This document shows positions 24,293 to 33,388 of a stretch of DNA of 64,000 nucleotides, piece by piece. The stretch covers positions 8,673,151 to 8,737,150 of the forward strand of contig NC_003071.7 in NCBI RefSeq assembly GCF_000001735.4, given 5' to 3'. Each line of letters begins with the position of its first letter. The stretch's first letter is position 1. A program made the position numbers and the translations under genes. The notes under the pieces were generated by a model. The model had not been told where the DNA came from. It saw only the letters and a list, made by a program, of their open reading frames with translations, and did not search any database. This DNA is from Arabidopsis thaliana (lineage: Eukaryota > Streptophyta > Magnoliopsida > Brassicales > Brassicaceae).

Positions 24293-24639
24293 GTAAGAAA
24301 CACTTATGTTCATATAGGTAAGACCTTAATTAACACCCTACATGTACTTATAATTTTATTTATTTATTTTGCTCCTTATGATTATCTTTGTTTTGTTTGT
24401 GACTGTGAGAATATGTTGCCATTTGGCACTGTTAGTCGGAGAACACATTGGCTTACTAGATGAGTGCGTAAGATTTCTTTTGTTTAATTTTTTCTGTTTG
24501 TCGTCTTTCTGTTCAAGTTTAGTTGATTAATATGCAACAGAAAATATGAAAAATGATAATAAAATTTAACATTACACTAAAAAAAGCAAGAAGTTATAAT
24601 TTGGAATTGGTCATAATCTTTGTAGGCTCATAACCAACT

Positions 24640-24775
24640 TTTGGTAATACTTGTGGGGAGTTAAATAGTCTAAATCATCATTTCCCATATGAAGCACATA
24701 ATACTCGAACTCAAGTCCAGTTGCATTAATTAAAACAACACTCCTGTAACGATTGAGCCAACTGCATTAGGGTAA
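24640..24775 (-). mobile_element. tRNA-derived SINE-like fragment
   Basis: Read on the minus strand there is an A-box-like TGGCTCAATCG (24760-24750). After 37 bases a B-box-like GAGTTCGAGTA follows (24712-24702), the spacing of an internal Pol III promoter. The body does not fold as an intact tRNA by eye. The 3' boundary towards 24640 is uncertain. It directly abuts the 3' end of the LINE fragment. It could also be a decayed tRNA gene. Confidence 0.45.
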
Positions 24776-24779
24776 TCTG

Positions 24780-26035
24780 TATCTAGTTATATAACTCATG
24801 TCTTTCTATTTAAATACATAAGAAACAAGAGATTACAAAATCCCAGTCCGGCTTTAGTGTTTAATAGGTCGAAACCCAAATAGAAAGAGCACAGCTCAGT
24901 TAACAATTAGAAACACACATTGAGAAAAGATCTTAGAGTTGAACCTAGACTATAGGGTAGTCTAGCCGATGGAATAGTGAGAGTCATCTGATGAAGATTA
25001 TGAAGTTGAGAACCAAAGCTGATGCATCGATGAAGCCAAACGAGGGTAATGGTCTCTGTAGGTGGTGATTCTGTTGCGGATAGTACAGTCAATCAGGCGA
25101 AGCAGAGTATCCGCAGATCTGAAAGTATTACGATGGAGCGGATTGTTTCGTTCACCCTAGAGGAAGTGCCGGAGAGCATTGCCAAGCTAGAAGACAAACT
25201 CTTCTCCTATCTTTTGGACCTTGAAGGGCTTGCATCTGGGAGACAGAGGCAGACCATGAGCGGAGAGGTTGGATTTGGGGTTCTCAAAGCAATTGATGAC
25301 CAAACTATCCAAGACAGATTGCACTGGTAGAAAAGGTGATCAAGGCTTTCAGGAGAGGTGTTACAGAGCATGCAAACTGGATCTGTGTGAAGGCCCCAGC
25401 CAAGTATACGGTCTCGAGTAGGACACTGGTTCAGAACTAGTAACCAAGTAAGGAAACTATGCTTAGGAATACCTCTGTATATCCACACCGCAGCACGCCA
25501 AGGAACAAGAGGAGAGTCCTCAAGGAAGAGATGATAAACAAGCCCAGTAGAGTAACGATTGTGGATTTTGCCTTGCACTTCCCATCCAAAATAGTCAGCA
25601 TTATCTGAGAAAGATAAAGTAGTTAGAAAGATGTGTAGGGAGACCTGCTGATCGGTTCTCGGATGAGGTATTGCCCAAAGTCCCTACTCATGGAGTTGAA
25701 ATAGAGTGGCATCTTTCCTTATTCCCAGTCTCTAGTCCCTTAGGAAATTCGATAGCCTGTCAAAAGGAGACCAATTATCTGACAAAATCTGCAGGTTTGA
25801 CCATTACCCACTCGCAATTTTATCCAATGAAAAGCATCCTCTCTGATTTTTAGCAGCTTGTTTGCCAGCCAAGTATAGGTTGGCCGCTGTTTCATAATCC
25901 AGAAGTTGTTGAGAGAGCCATGCAAGAAAAGAAGTTTGAACCATGCCACCCATGTTTTGTGAAGACTTGGTGTCATGGTGCAACCGTATAGAGTAAATAC
26001 TTTGAAAGCTAGTGATCACAACCACGGATGGACCG
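24780..26035 (-). mobile_element. 5'-truncated non-LTR retrotransposon (LINE) remnant
   Basis: The minus strand encodes, across frameshifts, the C-terminal part of a plant LINE polyprotein. First (25976-25740) comes the post-RT segment HGSLNNFW to YTWLANKLLKIRED and IKLRVGNGQTCRF. Then (25578-25207) comes a zf-RVT zinc-binding domain with PKHSFLTWLLVLNQCPTRDR and the CMLC...DHLFYQC cysteine/histidine pattern. Then (about 25090-25000) comes the end segment RNRITTYRDHYPRLASSM. Shifts and stops between these pieces show it is dead. The coding part begins abruptly near 26035, as expected of 5' truncation. The 3' UTR-like tail runs down to about 24780. Confidence 0.88.
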
Positions 26036-26521
26036 AGAATACCATCTTTTTAAGGATAATCATAATAAGAACTTTTCGAGAATATAATATTTATTTATTC
26101 TACAATATCTTTAAAAGAATTTCTAAAATAATAATGATAAACTTTTTCATATGAATTACTAAATAGTAGAATACTAAAATATCAACCTAGATAATGAAAA
26201 TCATATTTCAATTCATATATAGACACATATCCCATATATGTATTATCTTAGATTAAATTTAGTTAGATGGTTTTATATTTTTTCTCACAAATAACGTTAT
26301 ATGAGGGAATAGAAAATATGAAAGCATTTAATAACAATTGGGAATGGAGAAATTAACCCTAGATAACACATGTATTTATAAGAAAAGATTATTAAACATT
26401 ATAACACCATATGAAATCAAAGAGACGAAGGCAATCACACACTAAACGAAAGAGACAAATGTGGTCAACAAAGATTAAAGAACATCGAGATCAACACTTA
26501 GACAACGGAACTTTAGGGTTA
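26036..26521. other. Spacer between LINE remnant and ASK17
   Basis: AT-rich, no gene recognised. The end near 26.4-26.5 kb should be the 3' UTR of ASK17. An open frame on the plus strand through this area is a shadow of the ASK17 coding strand. Confidence 0.55.
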
Positions 26522-26974
26522 TTAATTGAAAGCCCATTCGTTCTTCTTGCGAAGCTCTTCTTCTTCCTCAGGTGTGTAATCGTTCTCGATGTTAAAGAGT
26601 TCTCGAATCTCATTTACCGTCTTATCTGCAGTGTAATCTGCAATGGCCTGGGCAATGAGATTCTTGAGACCTATGACGATGAGATAGTCAGCAGCGTCAA
26701 GGAGTTTGAAGAGTGTATCCATATCAATGTTTTTCACGAACTCTGCGTCCCAAGTCACGAACTCATTCTTGGCTTCAACATCATCAACGTGTTTCTTGCA
26801 ATACTCGATAATGATAGCGAGGATCTTTCCAGTGACGTTTTGAAGCCGGATTGCTTTATCGGCGCAATCGTCATCGATCATGTGCGCTACCATCTGCATC
26901 TTACGAGCCACCGCTTCGTCAATCTCAAAACATTCATCATCGGAGCTAGTCAACACAATCTTCTTCGAAGACAT
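26522..26974 (-). CDS. ASK17: SKP1-like protein 17 (ASK17/MEIDOS)
   Basis: A single intron-less ORF of 150 aa, the normal SKP1 length. The N-terminal POZ-like half starts MSSKKIVLTSSDDECFEIDE with VARKMQMVAHMIDDDCADKA. The C-terminal half has the conserved DAADYLIVIGLKNLIAQAIAD, and it ends NDYTPEEEEELRKKNEWAFN, the helix that grips F-box proteins. SKP1 proteins bridge cullin 1 and F-box subunits in SCF ubiquitin ligases, in cytosol and nucleus (known). The core motifs are intact, but it differs from ASK1 at many positions in the N-terminal half, as the fast-evolving ASK paralogues do. It lies in the accessory island between a LINE remnant and a neprosin-family gene. The locus name At2g20160/MEO is from memory. 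Confidence 0.95.
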   Translation of the reverse strand: MSSKKIVLTSSDDECFEIDEAVARKMQMVAHMIDDDCADKAIRLQNVTGKILAIIIEYCKKHVDDVEAKNEFVTWDAEFVKNIDMDTLFKLLDAADYLIVIGLKNLIAQAIADYTADKTVNEIRELFNIENDYTPEEEEELRKKNEWAFN

Positions 26975-27768
26975 TTTGTTTGTTTTGCTGGTTTAACGAA
27001 GAGCAAGATTTTTGAGATATCTTATGGAAGAAATTGTTATATGAAATTGATGAGTCTCAGGCTATGCAAGTCTCTCTTTTTATAATGAGTTGAGAGTGAG
27101 GTCAAATCTATAATTGAGGAAATATATATAAAATATATTTTCCTCTCTTTTTTTCCTAAATAAGGGAAGAGAAAGCAAAAGTAAATATAACAAAATCCTA
27201 ATCAATTAATTAGGCTCTTATCTTATCTTTTAATATTTGACCCATATACTACACATATGCTAATAAAAAATATTCATGAGATTTTATAGATGCTATCTTA
27301 ATATTCAAAAAAATATTAACCATATATTGTTATATTTATATATTGGATTCAGTTTCACCTAACATAAATTTTCATTTTGGGTATAATATAGTGAGATTTT
27401 CTATTTATAAGTTTTTAAAATAATTAGCTCTATGACAATGTCATAAATAATTGTTTTCACCAAAAAAAGGTCATAAATAATTGGCTTTAAAAAGAATTAT
27501 GACAAGAAAAAAATGTATGTCAGTATTAAAAAACAAACTTTTAAGATTAGAAATAAAATTAATTAAAGTGTGATTGGACAACTATGTCTTAAAGTTTTTT
27601 TTTTTTTTTTTGTAAAAAGCTTATTAATCCCCTACAATTTTAAAAGTCCATCATCCACCATTTGTCTTTCCAATCACTCTATATAGGTTCTTTGTTGGTT
27701 TCAGATTTTATTTTACTTTAATAATGATTTTCATATCTAATTTGTTTTTTTGTTTTTTCATATATGTG

Positions 27769-27811
<43 letters not shown>

Positions 27812-27862
27812 GCTATGCTTCATAATCTTTTGTAAAAAATAGTTCAGGATCCTTGATTTTCC
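26975..27862. other. Divergent intergenic region of ASK17 and the neprosin-family gene
   Basis: AT-rich with a (TA)n run at 27772-27808 and a T-run near 27596-27611. It presumably holds both promoters. No other gene is seen. Confidence 0.6.
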
Positions 27863-30245
27863 ATGAGGTCATGCACTAAGCTTATCCTACTGAATTTTTT
27901 CACAATAACTCTCATCTTAGTTACGGAGAGTCGAAGAACAATACCATTGAAAAATGAGAAACAAGAGCTCAAGAAACTACTCAACCATATTAATAAACCC
28001 GCAATAAAAAGTTTCCAAGTAAGTTGAGCTTTTTCTTAAACTTTCTATGATGAAATTTATGTTGTTTTTCTACAAACACGGTCTGTGATACAAGCCATGC
28101 ACCGTTTACGACCATTGTTTAAGAGTAGATTTTTGGGATGTGTGCAATAAAAAAATTCTAGGGAGTTTATATGTCATAAGAGACTAAATGAATTAGCTAA
28201 AGTATTACTATTACATTGTAGGAAATAACTAAAAGTCCTAACTGAAACATCTATTTAACGGTACTATTTCCTATTTCCTTTTTATGCTGTATCTAAACCA
28301 ATTTGATATTAATATGTTTTGAGCAAATCTGCATTTTGGATTAAAAAAAAAAAACTGAAAGGCCAAAACAGTTAGAGTGCAACAATTCAACTTGCATTTT
28401 TTTCTTTTTTCAGAACACATCAATATTATTTTTACTTTGTATTTTGTATTTTGACAGACGAAACATGGTTATATATTGGACTGCATCGACATTCAAAAGC
28501 AGCTCGCCTTTGATCATCCTTTGCTCAAAAACCATTCTATTCAGGTTTTATTCTACAAAGTACTACAAGTAAAAGCTATTCAAGAATTTTTTTGGTCCAA
28601 AAAAAAAAAGTAAAAGCTATTCAAGATTTTTTTTTTCCTAATGGCTTAAATTATTATATGCAGTTGAAGCCTACAATCATACCTAAATGGACAAGAGATA
28701 AAAACACTCAAAAATCAAGTTCTCTGCCATTTCGACAAGATGAAGACATAAGTTGTCCACATGGAACAGTGATTATTAAAAGAACTACACTTGAAGATCT
28801 TATACAAATTCAACGTTTGAAATATTTAGGGGTTAAGTATACAACTTCAAAAGACAAGGATTTCCTCAATATGACCGGTCGTCATGTAAGAAAAGCTTCT
28901 TGTTCACATAGTTGAGACCCTAACAAGTGCTTAATTTTTTTGTTTCTTCCTCTTTTGTTTATCTTAGTTTGCTATAGCTGAATACTATAGAGACAACTAT
29001 GGAGCAACGGGAAACATAAATTTATGGGATCCACCTGTCAACCCTGATCAATTTAGTCTTGCAAGTATATATGTCGAGAACGGTTTTAGAGACAGTTTAC
29101 AGAGCATTTCAGCTGGATGGATAGTAAGTCAAAAACAAAATTACTTCAAAATTTCATAACAATTCAAAAAGAAAACCTATAAAATTGTAAAATAAATAAA
29201 TATCTTACAGGTGTCCCCGAAACTAAATCAGAATAATAGTGGCTTATTTACATATTGGACCGTAAGTTCTTCAAACATATTGAAAGTTTGATAGTTCACT
29301 ACATTGCATGTCAAGCCACACTGGCTAAATTGGTTGGAATTTATGATGGAAACAGGCAGATGGACATGAGAAGACAGGTTGCTACAATACAGTATGTCCA
29401 GGGTTTGTACAAGTGAGTAGCAAGCTCGCACTTGGAACTCTTGCCAGACCAACTTCCACTTATGATGGCGAACAATACTATTTACAAGCCATCATTTATC
29501 AGGTATATATAACCCCATGTTTCTCAAATCCCACTCATATTGACAAGTCGATGTTGCATAACACTTAGGTATATATATTGACCAAAAATGGTAGTAAAAA
29601 TATCGACCGATGATTACTATTGTTTACTTATAACTCAAGTCAGAAACAACCCAAAATTATTTTTGTGTAATCGAATAAAGAATAAGCAAAACTTTATAAA
29701 TTTACGTTTTGATTTGGTTTCATGAACCAAAACCAAGAATTAAAAATGTTTTCATTTGGTTTCAATTTCCATAAAACCTATATATAAAAAAAAAAAAAAA
29801 AAAAAACTCTAATTTCAATCGCTACTTCTAAAAGAGTTACTGCTTTTGGTTTAAGCAGGATAATATTACAGGAAACTGGTGGTTTTTGATAAAGAACGAG
29901 CCAATTGGGTATTGGCCAAAATCATTGTTTCATGTTCAAGGTTTAGCTTATGGAGCAAGTCGTGTGTTTTGGGGAGGAGAAGTTTTCAGTGCACTGAGAC
30001 AGAGTACAAGCCCACTCATGGGAAGTGGACATTTCCCAAAAGAAGGTTTCAAAAAGGCAGCTTTTGTGAACGGCCTTAAAGTGATAGATCGTGAAATAGA
30101 AAAAATTAGAAGTCCACCAGTTAAAGATTTAAGATTATTCGCAAACAGCCCAAAATGTTATAAAGTCGAAACAAAAACAGGGGTCGGTGAGGAGTGGTCT
30201 AGTGCAATTTTCTATGGAGGACCAGGAGGATGCACCATTACTTAA
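27863..30245 (+). CDS. Neprosin-family secreted protein (DUF239), probably lacking one catalytic Glu
   Basis: Seven exons: 27863-28018, 28458-28544, 28664-28885, 28968-29123, 29211-29261, 29356-29502 and 29859-30245; 401 aa. A signal peptide is clear (LILLNFFTITLILVTES, about residues 7-23). A neprosin activation peptide-like region follows (about 45-140, with KHGYILDCIDI and RTTLEDL). The DUF239 domain runs from about 156 to the end: LFTYWT, GCYNTVCPGFVQ, NWWFLI, IGYWPKSLF, WGGEVFS, MGSGHFP. Neprosins are glutamic peptidases. The Glu in GGE is present (E314), but the SISAGW at 201-206 has Ser where family members usually have IEAGW. If that Glu is the first catalytic residue, as I recall, this protein is inactive. 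A partial dead copy lies 4 kb upstream. Likely At2g20170, from memory. Confidence 0.9.
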
Positions 30246-31074
30246 CAAATCTTTAAGGTCATTTACGTATAAGTATACCTTCTATTTTGATGTGTTAAGG
30301 AAATATATAGTAAAATAACTTTGACAAAAATAAGGAAATAGTAATACTAATATATAAGTTTTCAAATACTATAAATGTTAAACTTCTTTTTACATCTTCT
30401 TTATTAAGCAAATACAAAATTGATTTAACGGTTTGATACATATATATGCATGTTTGTCAAGTCTTATGGTCATGGAGATAGCAAGTCTTAACGGTTTGAG
30501 AAATTTGTTTGCCTTTTCTTTTAGCTTTATATTTTCGATATTATGGTCATGGACTGGAGATACCATATTAGTTGACATCACTACGTTTTTAGATGAAGAG
30601 ATCCTATGAAAGACACTACAAAATGGGCAATGCTTGGCCAATTACATCATTAATTTTCTTGCTTTTGTTTGCTGGCTTTTGTCCGTCTATTTACATATTT
30701 TGTGTCACATTGTGAGCTTAGTTGCAAGGACTAAGATTTGTTTGTGCATTTGTATCGATAAGTCTTTGGGACTTGGGAGTGGAACATTTGTAAATATTCA
30801 CTGTTAAGCTTAATCAAGAATTGCTTTCGTCAAAAGTAATAATAATAGACGAGAAAAGAATAATGATCGGGTATGTATATGAACCTAACTTTCTCATATT
30901 TATTCTTTGCACTAAGCCTCTGCAACCTCTATGTATTGATTCCTAGATCTCTGGATCATTACATGTACAGCTCTCTAAGTATACAACCTGAGAAGAGAGG
31001 ACAAAACAAACCAAAGAAAAACAAGAAACAGATGGCGATATATATACATGTTAGGTCTCTCTGTCAATTTCTCA
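30246..31074. other. Convergent intergenic region, neprosin-family gene and PIF1
   Basis: AT-rich, with the 3' UTR of the neprosin-family gene at its start. No gene is recognised. Open frames here have no motif. Confidence 0.55.
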
Positions 31075-31564
31075 AAATTGTGTTTGCTTGTGAAAACAGA
31101 TCTTCTTGTTGCTCCATGGACATTATTAACCTGTTGTGTGGTTTCCGTGATCCTCAGATTCCTTACTACTACTCACCCTGCTCGAACTTGGATACGATGT
31201 TGCTTGATTCTAAAATAAGAAAGATAAGAACTTGTGACTTGTAAGCAGAGGAACTAGCCATTTTTGGGAAAAAGATGACTGTTTAGTACCTGAAACTGAG
31301 GTGGTTGGGTCGGGTCGGATAAGAAATTGTGTTTGCTTGTGAAAACAGATCTTCTTGTTGCTCCATGGACATTATTAACCTGTTGTGTGGTTTCCGTGAT
31401 CCTCAGATTCCTTACTACTACTCACCCTGCTCGAACTTGGGTACGATGTTGCTTGATTCTAAAATAAGAAAGATAAGAACTTGTGACTTGTAAGCAGAGG
31501 AACTAGTCATTTTTGGGAAAGAGATGACTGTTTAGTACCTGAAACTGAGGTGGTTGGGTCGGGT
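31075..31564. repeat. Tandem duplication including the last exon of PIF1
   Basis: Two direct copies with a 249-base offset: about 31075-31315 (distal) and 31324-31564 (proximal). They differ at three positions that I can see. The proximal copy contains PIF1 exon 7 (31458-31375), intron 6 and the end of exon 6. The distal copy repeats exon 7 at 31209-31126 with its acceptor, and repeats the 3' end of exon 6 with its donor. The exon 7 copies encode the same 27 residues. Splicing to the distal exon would therefore give the same protein with another 3' UTR. Confidence 0.96.
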
Positions 31565-33388
31565 GGAGACCGCGGAACTGCTGATATGGATCCGTGTAAC
31601 CAGCTGGATACTGAGGCTGGCCCGAGGTTGGATCATACTGCTGGTTCGGTACAAAGACTCTTGACGGGTCAGAAGCATGAACAGGGTATTGCGGTCCTGA
31701 CCCGGCCATGTGAGTTTGTGTAGGCAAAGGTCTTTGAGCGGCTAACATGTTGGGGAATGGCATGAAGGAAGGAGGAGGAATAGGCTGGTTCATACCCATA
31801 CCCATCGCCATATGAGGCATGTACTGTTGCATGCCCGGATACATCATTGGCATCATTCCACATCCCATTGACATCATCTGCATTAATCTCAGTCATATAA
31901 ACTGGAGTTTTCATGGTAAAGTGTACATTTTCAAGAACTTAAAAAGGGCTTTCAAGACTTAGAATCCTTTAAAGAAAATGAACCTGTATTTGAAGCTGAA
32001 GAGATTTCATGTACTCAATAGCTTCATCTAGCATCGAAGCTTTATCTGACTGAGGATCAAAGAAACAACAATCAGTAACAAGGTTAACGTATACAATAAC
32101 TTGAAGAGAAAGAAAAAAGATCGTCGAAGACCTTGTTGCAGCGAGGTATAAGTTCTTGCAAAGCTTTCATTCTCTCATTGATCCTATCTCTCCGTTTCTG
32201 TTACCAAATCCGCGACATTCTTCAGATTCATTGCGAAATCTTTATCGAAAAAGATTACAAAAACATAAGAAAAAACACAAACGTACTCTTTCAGAGAGAT
32301 TATGAACTTCAGCAGCACGAGATCTCTTGGTAGATGTTGTTGATACACGTGCTTGTTTTGTTTCCTGCACCACAAGAAAACACCAAAAAAGTTAATTAAA
32401 AATGCGCTGAAAACTACAAAGTCAGACTAAAATGCGCCGTATTTGACTTGCGCACGATAGCTAACAACGACTCTGTTCTGTGTTTTTTTGACTCACCTCG
32501 CTACGGGATTCAGTTTCATCAGTAGTGGTGGCTTCTCTCTCTTTTCGTTTCCTATCATCGACGTTCGTCTTCTCCGGTTCGATTTCGCTCTTTGACACTA
32601 CAGATGACGATGTACCGGTTATCTCGATCGCCGGCGCCGTCATAGCCACTGCTTTTCCCTTCCGATTATACGCGCCGCCTCCAGCTACGGCGGAACTGTC
32701 AGTACCATCCGTCCGCCGTGTTAAACCGGATTCACTCGCCGCCGCCGACGGTGTTGCGCTAGGACTTACCTGCGTAGATTCTCTCACAACCGCCTTCGAA
32801 AGCAACGGTCCAGATTCACCACCTCTACCGTTATTAAAATCCCCTCTCAGCCTCGAGAAATTCATGAAGTTCCTCACCGGCGGCCTCGACTCATTCGTCG
32901 AAGATACTGGCGGTCTCGCGGCGGTGACTTGACTCACCGTCGCGGTAGCCGTCGCAGTAGGTGCGGCGGAGAAGAGAAGATCTGAGCAGAAATCATCGTC
33001 ACGGAGAGGATAATGAAGCCAAGAAGTCATTTCATCTTCTTGAATAAAAAGATTCTGATCTGAAGAAGGTTGCTGCTGAGGATCCATAGAAGGAAGAAGC
33101 TTCGGTGGAGAAGAAGAAGGTTTCTTGGTGTGAAGTCTCTGGTTTTGAACAACAACTTGACCGTTCTGCCATAAAAGCTCCATAAGATCATCATCTTCAC
33201 CCCTAAAGTTTTCAATACTATAAATACTCAGATCTTGAACTAATCAAACTTTTTTTTTTTTTTAATATAAGTTTGAATAAAAGAACTTACATAGTAGTAA
33301 TGGATTTTCTAGGAAGATGATTCAAAGAAGAATTATGGTTGTTGACATAATCATCATCGGTATCGAAGTCAGGGACAAAATGATGCAT
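31375..33388 (-). CDS. PIF1: PHYTOCHROME INTERACTING FACTOR 1 (PIF1/PIL5)
   Basis: Seven exons on the minus strand: 33388-33291, 33202-32497, 32364-32287, 32197-32132, 32049-31984, 31877-31539 and 31458-31375; 478 aa, the known length. The N-terminal active phytochrome B-binding motif ELLWQNGQVVVQNQ is at residues 41-54. A Ser/Pro/Thr-rich middle follows. The bHLH lies at about 282-338; the basic region has His289, Glu293 and Arg297 (HNLSERKRRDR), so it should bind G-boxes. The C-terminal region is rich in Met, Pro and Gln. The protein is a nuclear repressor of light-dependent seed germination and chlorophyll synthesis, degraded after phytochrome binding (known). The final exon is duplicated downstream at 31126-31209. 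The ATG is in a separate small exon and was recognised by MHHFVPDFDTDDDY. Confidence 0.97.

Noticed and set aside
25049..25330. 93-codon plus-strand ORF
   Set aside because: It is the complement of the LINE zinc-binding and C-terminal region, which has real similarity on the minus strand.
26411..27085. 224-codon plus-strand ORF opposite ASK17
   Set aside because: It lies antisense to the clear SKP1-like coding sequence and has no recognisable domain; a shadow frame.
32525..32932. 135-codon plus-strand ORF opposite PIF1 exon 2
   Set aside because: Antisense shadow of the Ser/Thr-rich PIF1 coding region.
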